This document shows positions 48,109 to 59,623 of a DNA stretch of 64,000 nt, piece after piece. Every line of letters begins with the position of its first letter. Within the stretch, counting starts at the first letter, position 1. The notes below the pieces were generated by a model that searched no databases, was not told the origin of the DNA, and saw nothing but the letters and a program-made list of their open reading frames with translations. The translations under genes and the position numbers were made by a program. This DNA is from Lycium barbarum (lineage: Eukaryota; Streptophyta; Magnoliopsida; Solanales; Solanaceae). The DNA is taken from assembly GCF_019175385.1 (NCBI RefSeq), contig NC_083339.1:48842074-48906073 (forward strand). Reading direction: 5' to 3'.

Positions 48109-48214
48109 AAACCAATGACCTCATTAAGTCAGAGATCATACCAATGGGACTTGGGAAAGGGTCAACAAGGGTAAATGGGTCAAAAATACTATAACGACCA
48201 GGCGGGTCGTTACA
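48109..48214 (-). mobile_element. 3' LTR of N, first 106 bp
   Basis: In sense it starts TGTAACGACCCGCCTGG at 48214. It matches 52267-52372 of the 5' LTR and is the part of the 3' LTR beyond the solo LTR O insertion. Confidence 0.9.
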
Positions 48215-50239
48215 TCAGATATCAATTTACCAATAGTTCATCCTCGAACGAAGAAGGGGAGTAAGAAGGCTGACGATAACCCAAGAACATGTCCCGAAAC
48301 AGCATAAACTCTTAATGATAGACACAATTATAGCCCACTCTGAACCGGTAATACTCTAATTCCGCTAACCTATCTTTCACCCTTAGAGTCGTTCTTAGCG
48401 CCATAATTTCGTAAAAACACGTAAACACGCACCACAAGCCCGAAACCAATCACAGTCCTATCACCCACCTGGGGCGACTAATTCTAGTCCCTTATATTCT
48501 AAAAATGCACGCTCAAGTTATCCGATTAGTAATACCCATCACATAACCCACTACCGCGAATACGACCTCATCTCGAAAATACAACCCTAACCTTCACATT
48601 ATAGGAATTTCCATAAACCCTCTCCTTTAACCCACACTAACTCATCTACTATAAAGTGTTACAAAACTATCCATCTACGAACCACACAAACCATTTTCTT
48701 AAGCGTACTAACGACCGCACCTCATCCGAAATATGTAAGACAACAACCCCACAACCTAAACTAACCTAAGTAATCCCGATTTCTAATCAAATCACAATCA
48801 TTGTTACCATCTAATTATTTCTCGAACCCCCTCAATAGGATACCACAAATCACAAGTTTTGCAAACTAGCCGAGTCAATCCTGGAGATAGTATCATGCCA
48901 CACACTCCACACCCTAGAGTTCCCTTAGCTCACTCAACTCTAAAACTGAAAACTTTCTAAATCCAGCATACCAACTAAATCCAGCATATCACATATACCG
49001 TCCTATTACTGTTCTGACATATATCTACCAGGGTGCCTTTGCTAGAATTCCCTTAATCTAAATTTTTGAAATGCTCTCTACAACTCGAGTTGATTCAACC
49101 TTCATCACTAATTTACCACTAAGATGCCTTACTTGTCTAACCAGAACACCCTTAACCATCCGTGCAATTATCCCTTTTTATGCGATTAACTAGCCGAACT
49201 TACAGAATAGGTACAAAACTCTCAAAAATCCCACAAGTATGCTTAGAGAATGATGGAATGAATGACAAGGGTTTTAACGTAAGAAGTACGAAGAAAACTG
49301 CTCGTCGTCCGCTGCGGCGGTTGATGGTTCGCTACGGCGGCCCCTCTGTGGTGGACAACCTAGCGCTACAGCAGACCCCGTCACACCTGACTACCCACGC
49401 CAGCGAGCTGTACCCCGCTATGGCAGACTTCCCCTACAGCGGTGGCCCCTTAACCAGTGTGCTCAATTTTCCACCAAGTTTTCATTCCCCATCCAAACTA
49501 TTCATCCGAGGCCTTACAACTACAAACTAAACATGTAGGTCAATGTAAAAACATACTACAGACTTACCCGTGGCCTCGTAATTTCCAGTAGAATTCTAAT
49601 TTATCACGTCACCCCCTAGCGGTCACTATACGTTTGTCAAATCTGAAGATCCCTAACTAACTTACACTCATGCCACACCCCATCATAACACCCCAACGAA
49701 GTTTTAAACTTATGCCCCAAACCAATCATATCACTAACATATCATACTTGTTTAAGACGTAAAAGCACTTACGCGACTTCCGAGCAACCCAACATTGAAA
49801 ACATGGAGACCATGTAACCCTTCATACCATCTCTCCCATTTCGTAAGAAAACCCACACTATGAACGAGTCTCAACCACCATTCCACACAACGAAAACCTC
49901 AAATCATAACTAAATACTGAACTTAGTCACGTGTCCGAATCAAGAAGACACATCTGGTACCATATCAAGTCATGTCGTAACAAAACCGCTCGTATGAGGG
50001 TCTAGCAAACGAGTTTCTACCATCCGTGGAAGAATAAGATAAGGAAGTGCAGATATCAATTGGAATTGACTAGATACCAATTTGAATGAAGTAGCACGAA
50101 AGAATGAAAGAAGTGGAAGTTTCCTAAATGTCCTATAGCCTCTTGCAGATAGGCACAGAGCTCTTCGTATAGATATGCAAGACTCAACTAGTCACATCCT
50201 TGTATAACGAGATTCACGAACCTAGGATCTGATACCAAC
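48215..50239 (-). mobile_element. coding-free interior of element N
   Basis: About 2.0 kb from the primer site (50226-50237) to a GTTCGAGGATGAAC segment (about 48236-48250), the counterpart of the conserved pre-PPT sequence. The leader (AGTCTTGCATATC, CAAGAGGCTATAGGACATTTAG) resembles that of the other elements. No gag, protease, RT or integrase motif was seen in either strand. The plus-strand ORF at 49162-49530 crosses a GCTACRGCGG-rich stretch (49310-49445) whose motifs resemble those of N's own LTR; it has no recognised domain. Confidence 0.7.
50226..50237 (-). other. primer binding site of element N
   Basis: In sense TGGTATCAGATC, 2 nt from the 5' LTR end; the last two bases differ from the usual TGGTATCAGAGC. 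Confidence 0.8.
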
Positions 50240-52372
50240 TGTCACGACCTAAATTACCAATCGTGCGAGCACCTACCTTATTATCACTAGTAGGCGAACC
50301 CTTACCTGTTAACCCATTAATCACTAGCCAATTTCAACTTTTTTAATCGTTTATACTCTAACAATCAATAAATAAGTGAATGAATGAATAAATAGTCTGA
50401 CCAAGTCATAAATAATAAATAATATAAGTCTTAACTATTACACCCCCAAAATCTGAAAGTCATCGTACAAGGACTCTAACCAACAATGTCTAAAGAATGA
50501 AATATATGTCAAATATAATAATAAATAATGTGTGGAATTTAAAGTAGACATTTGGAAAGAGAGATCTCCAGGTGGAATGGCATGGGTAAAAGCTCACTCT
50601 CGGATCTGATCGACCAAACTAACTTCAAGCTAGAGATGTAGTCTAGATGAAATCTCTGGAACACAATCTGCACTCAAAAGGGTACAGCAAGGTAGTATCA
50701 GCACAAATACTATGTACCAGTAAGCATCATAGGCCGAATAAGATTAGTTCACGTATATCAGCATAAAATCAACAAGATAAATAAATATGCACTTAATACT
50801 CAAATCCAAGTCACATAATATTCCATAACGGAGTCAGAGCCTTAGATGAAGCTTCTAAACCACAAGTCTGTCAAGTCTCAATAATCTCACCTGATAATCA
50901 CAATTCCAAGTTCCATCCCTAGGTAGAGTCACTAATCCATGATTTAACTCACTCAATGTTCATATTTATAACACAATAGGCATTCAACATCCATACCAAA
51001 ATCAGAAGTCATACTAACCTAGCTAATATCCAACCAAAACACTATGTCTGAAGACCTAATCATGCTTTCTCCCACCAATTCTACACAATACATACATTTC
51101 GCTAATAAAAGTCTAACTAAAGTAAGCCGTAACCTACCTCGAATGCAGAACATGAGCCATGAACTACTCCACACGAGCCTTCTGTTTCCGAAGCGCCTTA
51201 GAATGGTCAAAGTCTAACAATATGATGCTAAGTAAGAAACAACCCATGTATTTAAACAAGAACAACAATTTGGGGAAGAAGTCCCACTTACTTCTACCCT
51301 TTTCAATGGATGAAACCATCCTTTAATGGTGAACTTATCATAACTTCTATATCTACAATCATTAACCTTCAATTCATGGGTTTCTAATAAATTTTACCCT
51401 TTCAAAATGATTTAGGACAAAGTTCCCATTTTTATTAAAACCCTAAGTCTCAACATGCAATTTCAACCATAAGAAATCAAATTCCCTTGCTAGAAAGTGA
51501 TAATCTATAGTCTTAGATGATTAATTAACAACAAAATTAACAACCCATGAATTATTTAAGGGTTTACTAATTCTAGGGTTCTAGGATTTTCACCCACCAT
51601 TGATGGACCTTAAACTAATCATGGAACTTGAAGAAGAAAGGAAAAGGAACAAATAAATGTGGGGACTTATCCTCCATGATGCTTTAACCAATGAATGGAA
51701 TGAAGTTTGCCTCTTTCTCTATTGAAAACTGACTATGGGTTCTTGTGGGTAATGGTTCGGAGTTGGAATATAAAAATAGGTTTTCAGCCCACGTCGGTCG
51801 CTGTGGCGATCACCATGTCCACTGCATCGGTCTCGGTACGGCGGGCCTGAGTCCGCTACAGCGGACCTGCTAGAATAGTCCGCACAAAAATGGTCATAAC
51901 TCCCTCATACGGAGGCGAAACGTGACGATTCTTTCTGCTATAGCTTCGTAATTATTATACGGATATAATGGTTCAATCCTCACACACAAAAAAAGGTCTT
52001 TTGCTCAATGCGGATCCCTTTCTAGCCAAAGACCTACGGCGAAAACATCGAATACGAGCGCAAAACAATCCAAACCCATCTGAAACTTTTCGGAACCTCA
52101 CCAAAACTCCTGGACAAGTTCAAAGTCATCATATTAACTTGGTGGAACTTCCAAAACGTTGAAAAGGGGTAATCCTAACCTGACGTTAACCGTGATCAAC
52201 TCTAACTCTTTAACTTACTAGCTCCTCCATCAATGACTCAATTTATACTCGAACCTTGTGGGAACCTAACCAATGACATCATTAAGTCATAGATCATACC
52301 AACGGAACTTGGGGAAGGGTCAACAAGGGTAAATGGGTCAAAAACACTATAACGACCAGGCGGGTTGTTACA
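50240..52372 (-). mobile_element. 5' LTR of element N
   Basis: 2133 bp. In sense it starts TGTAACAACCCGCCTGG at 52372 and ends AGGTCGTGACA at 50240. It lacks 1048 bp present in the 3' LTR; a single AAAATCAGAA copy at 50998-51007 marks the deletion. Other differences from the 3' LTR are scattered. The GCTACAGCGGACC motif lies at about 51853. Confidence 0.92.
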
Positions 52373-52377
52373 ATAAT

Positions 52378-53242
52378 TTAGTGATTGGAACACAAGTAAG
52401 GATAGATTACGTAAGAATAGAGTAAATACGTTCTTCATCCAATCATTGATAAAGTCTTTACAAAGAAAAATCAAAAGAAAACACATCGAACATGGCCTAG
52501 CATGGAGGAAGCATCGGATCAGAGCTTGGTGGTGCCAGACGAAGGGCCCGCCTCGATAGAATTCTTAGATGCAGGGGATGCGGGACCAGAGGAAGTAATA
52601 TTATGGGCGGAAGGGCTTCCAGTGATGGGAACGTCCTCAGACCCCTCCGAGCTAGCTTCTGCGAAAACTCCCAGGGTTTGCTCTTCGGCCTCCTCCGGGG
52701 TCTCCCATCTGAAGACCACCCCTCGTCACCGGATGCTTGATCCGCATTATCGACTGCAGGTAGAGCAGATAATGCCCCAACTGCAACCTCTTCAACGGAT
52801 AAGGTAGCAGCGATTTTGGCATCAATGTCGTTCGACCCGTCCCAAATCTCTTCAAGTGCAAGCCTGGGAGCACGGTATGTACCATAAGCCTTCTCCAAAA
52901 TAAATTGCCTCCTCAGATCTTGCATCTGGGCATCTCTCTCAGTAACGCTCAACCGCTGTCTTTGAATGGTACCCAATAAATTGGCGTTGGACTGAGAAAG
53001 GCCCCTGTTTTCCTCCAGTTGTGCCTTGTTCGGGGCCCTCTGCGCCTCTAACTTCTCCTCCAGATCAGCAATGGTCCTTTCAGCTGCGGCCTTCTCTAGG
53101 GACCTCTTCTCCAACTCAACTTCCAGGGTCCGGATTTTCTCTATCAGCCCAGACTCCCCCTGAACAAGGTTCATGAAGTGATCCTGCTGGTCAGCCCATT
53201 TCTTCTGCAGGTCGGCCAGATCGACATGAAACTTGGCGACCT
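52378..53242 (-). pseudogene. element P: antisense ORF for a coiled-coil protein
   Basis: On the minus strand, opposite to P's pol, a frame from 53242 to about 52720 encodes a heptad-rich protein: ADLQKKWADQQDHFM, IEKIRTLEVELEKRS, ERTIADLEEKLEAQ, then NANLLGTIQRQRLSVTE. This is a long coiled coil with an acidic, alanine-rich tail. Near 52720 the frame shifts; the more plausible end is the serine- and glutamate-rich frame at 52719-52519 (EEAEEQTLGVF, SSEGSEDVP). Antisense ORFs between pol and the 3' LTR are known from Tat-lineage elements, some related to the Transposase_28 family; their function is unknown. LTR J cuts it at 53242, so the N-terminal part lies beyond the J/K insertion, off the window. 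Confidence 0.72.
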
Positions 53243-53647
53243 TGTCACACCCCAACCTTGGTAAGGGGTGATTGGCACCCGACACCTTACAGAAACCGAC
53301 CGAACCAACTGATAACTCGCATCCTCTATGCCTCAAACGGAAAAATGAGGCCAAGAAGGCCAATTATGAATATAAAATCATGCTTAGTTATATACGTAAT
53401 GGGCCTGCAGCGTCCACATATCCACTAACAAGACATAACTCAGCTGCACACAGGAATCTGTCTGCAAAGCCTCTATGAACATGACTGAAGTGCACAAGTC
53501 GGGACAGGGCCCCCGACATACCCTCTTATCACAAAAAAACATATAAAACTCAAACTCGGCAATGCTCCAGGAAGAGATGGAGCCCACCAATCAAAACTGG
53601 TACCTGAAAGCAGCCTACTGCGGAAGATCATCTTCTCGTCTACTTGC

Positions 53648-53706
53648 ACCTGCGGGCATGAATGCATCGTCCACAAGAAGGGACGTCAGTACGAACAGTG
53701 TACTTA
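53648..53706 (-). promoter_or_regulatory. conserved paired-hairpin block of LTR J
   Basis: Arms 53686-53692 and 53700-53706 (GTACTTA, one mismatch) with a 7-nt loop; the second stem GACGTCC/GGACG and ATGCCCGCAGGT are intact. Confidence 0.65.
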
Positions 53707-53910
53707 GTATGTAAGGCATGAATAGTAGTATGATATCAGAATGAAGATAACATAAGGTAAAGTAAGTAATTATACCTCGTACTCTTCTTGAGATCTCTAT
53801 CATGTAAACTACTCGTCTACAGGAAAAAAACATTTCATACACATCCATACACAACATACACATATATGCATTCACATACATTTACTATACATACATCTGT
53901 CATATTCGTA

Positions 53911-54042
53911 CCCGGCCCTTTCGGGACTCGGTGTCATCCGTACACGGCCCTTTCAGGACTTATTGTTATCCGTACACGGCCCTTTCGGGACTCGTTATTA
54001 TCCGTACACGGCCCTTTCGGGACTCGTTGTTATCCGTACACG
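53911..54042 (-). repeat. 32-bp tandem repeat in LTR J
   Basis: Four units with CGGCCCTTTCGGGACTCG at 53913, 53945, 53977 and 54009, exactly 32 bp apart. CCC/GGG complementarity inside each unit predicts a small hairpin. There are no variable spacers, so it is not a CRISPR array. Confidence 0.92.
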
Positions 54043-55159
54043 ATTTAGTGGGATGCAATGCATACATACATACATACATATACATAAAAATAATACATAA
54101 ATGAAGTCAACATCATAATTAGCATTATCGTTATCACTATATCCTTCCTTAGAAGATCAACCATCGTAAGGTGAAGTCGACGATGTCATGGGAGTCTCGA
54201 GGATCAGAAACTTAGATAGCATTGAAAATAAAATCATTATCTTCGCTATATCTCACCTCGAAGGAACGAGTAACATGAGCTGAGACCATCAATAATAAGT
54301 GAGATCAAGGGATTCATGGAATGGCTCAATAATCTCATAATGCCCTTAAATCATAGCTTCGGAATTTCTAGAATAAAATCATCATCATCATGTTCGTCAT
54401 AGAAAACATCTCATCCTTAGTATCATAAGAAGCTTTTAAGAATCATGAACTTCTAACTGTTGAAAATAAGGAGGTTATGGGAACATTTATGGAATCATAA
54501 CATAGGAATCATGCCTTTGAAAGAAAGGGACTAGCCTTAACATGTTTTTTTGGTCGCCTTAACTTTAACTACTCAACGCTTCTCCTCCCAGGCTTGTAAA
54601 TCTATATTCAAGAAAATTTATACTATTGTTAGACTCATCTTTATACGCTTTTCCTAATCCTTCAAATAAATCTTTCTAGAATCTGCTGAAATTTTGGCAG
54701 CATCTCCCTTGTTTATATGCTTAGCCCGAAATCTCAATTCAACAACCAACAACAACAACAATACCAACATCAATCATAATATTCTCAATACCAAAAGACT
54801 CCATAAACATCCCATATGGGGTATATCCCATATTTCCAGCAACAAAACTACTATACGGCTATTTGACAGCTCTATCTTAGTAAATAAACCAAGATTAACA
54901 TTAATAATAAGAGATTCATACCTTATTCTCACTAAAACAGCGCTATCCTCAATATTCACTTTGAATCCACGCCAAATTCCACCGCAAAAATGATGCTATA
55001 GTCATAACTATGCACCACCCGAGCCTTGATTAGCTAAAATCACTCAATTCCCATAACTTTTTATGACCAAAATGACCCAATACGTGCTGAGCTCTAAATC
55101 TGATTTTTTGGTGAAACAAATGGGGTTTTACCCCTTTTATAAGGTTCTCAATTGGGGTC

Positions 55160-55215
55160 GGGGTCACTGTAGCAGTACTATAGCAAGTCGGTTAATGTAG
55201 CAGTTACTGTAGCTC
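55160..55215 (-). promoter_or_regulatory. CTACAGTAAC array of LTR J
   Basis: Three to four CTGTAGCAGT/GTAGCAGTTACTGTAGC units, complementary to the LTR A array at 6112-6182, lie upstream (in sense) of the TATA box near 55135. Confidence 0.45.
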
Positions 55216-55514
55216 GCATTTCTGGTCTGTCAGCCTAAGTTGTAACGTCCATAATTCTCTACTCCGTTGTCGTAGCGAAGAGCGGTTTTGTCACACCCCA
55301 ATCCTGATACGGTATGATGGGCACCCGACCCCTTACTCAGAGCCGAGCGAACCCGCTGGTCCTCGTTATGTTCATAACCTCACTGGACTCTTAAATCACG
55401 AAATGAAATGCATGATGAAAACTTGTCAAAAACATTCTTTTTGTCGTTTTCAAATCAAGTAAAACCTGTAATCATATGAAATTTGCAACATAATGCATAA
55501 TGGTACGTCGGCTT

Positions 55515-56726
55515 TGATAAGTTGGTATTTTACCAACTTATCTCTTCTTTAATCTTATATTTTTGCTATGTTTGCTTGAGAAAATAGTGCATTTAATATC
55601 ATTTACATCTATTTTACAGGTTTTATATGATTTATAAGTGATCGGAAGAAACCAAATGAAAATAAAGTCAAAAAGAGGTCAAATTGGACAGATTTGCAAA
55701 ACTGTCAAAACTGGACAGTTTTGCAAAAACGGGACAGATTCGCAAAAAACGGGCAGAACTGCAAAAACGAAAATCTGGGGCATATTTTGTCATTTTTTGG
55801 ACTTGGAAAAATTGGGAAACATAAAAGGAAGACTAGGGGGCAAAAACATATCATCTTTGGCACAACACACAAGTTCTTGGAGGCTAGGGTTCATCACCAA
55901 CACCTTGGAAGAGAAGATTTGGAAGCACCCAATGAGAAATTCTTTACCCATTTCTTCTACTCTTGCTTTGTATTGAATATTTATGTGTGTAGTATTTCAT
56001 TTCAATACTTAAACCTTGTTTATGGAAGTATATATTGTTTAAGTTTGGATTGAATCTCTTGTTTTGCTTATGTGTTGAATGATTTTATTCCTAATGAAGT
56101 GGATTATTGTTTCTTTAATTAATCTCATTTTGAATGATTCTTAAGGGAGTAGCTAACCCTAAGACTTGCCCATTTATTTCGATTTAAACTTGAAAGAGGA
56201 AAACTCGGGATTGGGAAAGATTAATTAACAAGAATTTGGGGTGTTAACCCTCATCTAATGGAAATCGACCTAGGGATAGGCGACGCCACTTGTAGCCATA
56301 TTCGGGTGTTCTTAATGCTCCTAATTGCTTTAGGGATATTCAATTAGGTAGTCTAGTTAGTTTTCGGAAGAAGCTAATTTAGAGTCATTATCCGAGGCTA
56401 AGTAATATAAACTCACCATTATTTGTAAATCATGAAGTACATTGGATCGTTACTTGAGCGTAGTTTCCCTTGTATCCATGCTTGTGGTCATTGATCATTT
56501 TACTTGCTTTCTAGGTTAGTTTACATTTTTGCATTAGTTATAATTTTCTCCAAAACCAAAATATTATCCATCGTTTGGCTTTAGCTATTATTGGTGAAAA
56601 TTCCTACTTTTCCTAATCGCCTACATATTGTTCTCTGTGGGATTCGACCCCGACTCATAGTTGGGTAATTATATTTGCATACGACCGTGCTCATTCTAAT
56701 TAATAGGGTGGATTTGGACGTTATCA
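55515..56726 (+). mobile_element. solo LTR M, Athila-like, inside the K 3' LTR
   Basis: 1212 bp, starting TGATAAGTTGG and ending GGACGTTATCA, with target duplication GGCTT at 55510-55514 and 56727-56731. TGGGATTCGACCCC (56638-56651) near the end is shared with LTR L. The plus-strand ORFs at 55638-56053 have no known domain and seem fortuitous. Confidence 0.9.
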
Positions 56727-56906
56727 GGCTTGCAGAGCCGCTTATAAGAATGACATGCTATATGCGTGACTCTGTCTATAAAGTCTCTAACATAAATCAA
56801 TATACCATAACATAGATACTCTGACTCGGCAACACTCTGGAAGGAAATGGAGCTCGCCAATCCAGCTGGGACATCTTCTAACAGTATCCCCTACTCATCT
56901 GTATAC

Positions 56907-56967
56907 ACCTGCGTGGCATGAAACGCAGCGTCCACAAGAAGGGACGTCAGTACGAGCAATGTACTGA
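56907..56967 (-). promoter_or_regulatory. conserved paired-hairpin block of LTR K
   Basis: Arms 56947-56953 and 56961-56967, 7-nt loop, followed in sense by GACGTCC...GGACGCTGCG and CATGCCACGCAGGT. Confidence 0.7.
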
Positions 56968-58652
56968 GTATGTAAGGCATGAGCAGTAACATAGTAAGGG
57001 ATGTAAAGTATGAATAATGATAGAATGTAAATATAGAGCATATCGTAAGATAAAAGAGTAACCTGTACATATGATTGCCTTTTTGGTGGTACCATGCATG
57101 CTTAGTGCTGCGGAACGTGCAGCCCGATCCACATATATACATATATCCATAGTAATACTTTCTTTTAAAAGCATTTCCTTTTCATGTATAAAGAAAATAG
57201 AACATATCATATTGTCGAGGCGTCGGCTCCGCTCCATTCAACCCCATATATCCCGCGTCCGGGATGATATCATGTCACGCCAACTGATCAGGTGGCTACG
57301 CGTGTATAACGCTCACCCCTTTTTTCTCATATTCATATTACGCGTATATAACGCTCACCCCTTTTTCCCATATTCCCCATGTACATATACATATATCATA
57401 TAAGCAGCATGCAGGAGAGCCCAAGGAAAGTTATGTCTCTATCGAAGTGACGTAAGGTCGGTGACCTCCGATTATATTATGGAATAATCATGATCGTCGT
57501 GTCTCACCTTGAAGGGACAATTATTATAAAGTGAGACTATCAATGAAGAATATCATTAGGGGAAAACATAGAATAAGATCGTAAATCTCATAAAGCATCA
57601 ATTCATATACTTTGGAATCTTTAAGAATAGTTATCATTCATGAAATAAAATTGAGACGTCAAGAAATAGCTCAACTTTCTTATACCGTCATTGAAACCGT
57701 AAACTTGGAACCTTTAAGCATGAAATCGTTCTCATAATAATTATCATAGAAAAATATTCTCATCTTTGGCATCATTGCCATCATAATAAAAACATGTCCA
57801 TCCTTGTCGTCACAAGAGCTTACAAAATCGTAAACCTTTGTTTTGGAAAGATACAGACATTTAGAAGACATTTACGGGTTATCAAGAAAGGAATCATGCC
57901 TTGGAATCATAAACTTCTAACTTTTGAAAACAAGGAAGTTATGGAAACATTTATGAAATCGCAACATAGGAATCATGCCTTTGAAAGAAAGGGGCGAGCC
58001 TTAACATACCTGTTCAACCTCCTATCAGCTATGCTTACGTGTCCGAGCTCGTAAGTCTACATTTAAGAGGATTTATACTGACGTTATCCCCTTCGTCATA
58101 AACTTATTCCATGTTTCAAATTAAATTATTCCATATTCTGTCGAAAATCGGGCAGCATCTCTCCTGTTTATATGCCCAACCCGAATTCTCAATTCAACAA
58201 CCAACAACAACAATAACAATACCAACATCAATAACATCATTTCCCATACCAAATTACTCCATAGAACAACCCATATGGTGTTCGTCCCATATTTCCACCC
58301 ACAGAATTAATTTACAACAACTTAGCAACTCCTTCTCCGTAAATAAATTAAGATTAACTGTAATAGCAAGAGATTCATACCTTTATCCCGATAATAATGC
58401 TATATCTTCACTCCTCCACCTTGAACTTAAGCCACAAAGTCTTAATACACAATTTTGTAGTTGTAACTATACGCCGTCTGGATCGGAATTTGGAAATTAT
58501 ACCTGGTTTGGGCTCAAAATTTGGTCTTGGGAATTGGGGGGAATTCTCCAGAATTTCGGAGAAGGTTTTGGGGTGTTGGATGAGGAAATAAGGGGATGAG
58601 CCCCTTTTTATAAGGTTCTGGGGTCTGCCCAGACCGACATAAAAATTGCCCA

Positions 58653-59203
58653 GCGCGTTCGCGCAGGCTTATTTCGCTGCCCGCGCGTTCGTTCAGTAAA
58701 ACGGTCATAACTCTTGATCCCGATATTGTGTGAGGGCCCACTACCTACGGTGTGAAAGCTAATTCAATTATCTACAACTTTAATTCTTTAAGTACTTCCA
58801 AATTCAAAACGTATAATATCGTTTAGGCCCCTCCAAGTCAGATCATCCGAAAACGTTTCCTTTAATCACCCTTTTGGAGGGCTTATGCTCATATTTGGCT
58901 TAAGGGTCCTTCTTAGGACTTGTTCAACTTTCTATGTACTACTCATATGTCTCTTCATATGTCCTTTATAAAACTTCGGTGTGTGGGCCCCACCTGGCTT
59001 GCAGCAACGAGGGCTCTTCATCAAGTGTCATATGAACCAATTCACCCCATGTAGTCTCCAAATGTCACATATAGGTTATTATTACATTCTTATAATATAA
59101 CCTTCATCCTGAATCTGGGCCTCAAACTTTGTTCAGCGCGTTCGCACCTCGTAGTGGCGCGTTCGCGCTGTATTGGCCCTTGGCCTTCTGCGCGTTCGCG
59201 CAG
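58653..59203 (-). promoter_or_regulatory. GCGCGTTCGCGC motif array of LTR K
   Basis: Five copies of GCGCGTTCG(C/T) at 58653, 58683, 59136, 59157 and 59190 in an otherwise AT-rich LTR. They lie upstream in sense of CCTTATAAAAAGGGG (58603). The high CpG content could make them methylation targets. Confidence 0.5.
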
Positions 59204-59608
59204 ACCATTTTCCTGGTCTGCCAGACCTACTTATAATGTCCATGTCTCCTTACCCCGATGTCCGATTGAGGAGCAGTTTGTTGCGTTGGAAACTAGACTT
59301 CCCTAACTTCACTTTAGACTTTTGTTTCACTTCAAAACTCTTAATATACTAAAACATAGTCTTTCTTCCATTTGGACCAAACTTTCCGTACCAAACCTTG
59401 CCCAACTTTCCTTCAAAGCCTCGGAAGATTAATATCCTTAGTTTACTGGTTTTCCAATCCTCCTATAACCTATTACGCGGACTCGAACTCTTATAATCGT
59501 AACACATGCACTTATGATCTTGCATCTTCTCGACAATAACTCTGATGTCTGCAATTGAATAGCTAATACCTCACGAAACTCAACATACACAAGTTACGGG
59601 GTGTAAAA

Positions 59609-59623
59609 TCCTTCCCCCCTTAG
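59609..59623 (-). other. polypurine tract of element K
   Basis: In sense CTAAGGGGGGAAGGA directly before the 3' LTR, preceded by the CGAGGATGAATGTTT segment. Confidence 0.85.

Larger units (their letters stand above)
42483..52372 (-). mobile_element. element N: complete LTR element without coding genes
   Basis: Target duplication ATAAT (42478-42482 and 52373-52377) defines a 9890-bp insertion, of which 2568 bp are solo LTR O and its duplication. The 5' LTR is on the right (50240-52372), the 3' LTR on the left (42483-45540 plus 48109-48214), the interior 48215-50239. A primer site is present; no gag or pol was recognised. It must have moved with proteins supplied by another element. It lies in the spacer of element P. 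Confidence 0.92.
53243..55288 (-). mobile_element. LTR J, 5' end beyond element K
   Basis: In sense it ends AAGGTTGGGGTGTGACA at 53243 and resembles LTR A (TGTGACA end, CTACAGTAAC array, the segment before TATA). Landmarks: GTCGGGGGCCCTGTCCCGAC block (53498-53517), hairpin block (53648-53706), 32-bp tandem (53911-54042), GTTAAGGCTAGTCCC block (54510-54545), AAGGTATGAATC donor-like site (about 54919), TTATAAAAGGGG TATA box (about 55135) and motif array (55160-55215). It stops at 55288, where the 3' end of element K begins; the missing piece corresponds to the first 290 bp of LTR A. Confidence 0.82.
55289..59608 (-). mobile_element. 3' LTR of element K (split by solo LTR M)
   Basis: In sense it starts near 59608, where the expected TGTTACACCCCG reads TTTTACACCCCG, next to a polypurine tract. 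It ends GGATTGGGGTGTGACA at 55289. Without M the LTR is about 3.1 kb. Landmarks: GCGCGTTCGCGC array (58653-59203), CCTTATAAAAAGGGG TATA box (about 58603), AAGGTATGAATC donor-like site (about 58380), AGGTATGTTAAGGCT block (57973-58012), GTCCGGG repeats (about 57255) and hairpin block (56907-56967). K inserted into LTR J. Confidence 0.85.

Noticed and set aside
49162..49530. 122-codon ORF in element N
   Set aside because: It is antisense to the element, crosses a motif array and has no recognisable domain.
53905..54050. Regular 32-bp repeats, at first sight like a CRISPR array
   Set aside because: The units are head-to-tail copies with no variable spacers and lie within a plant LTR.
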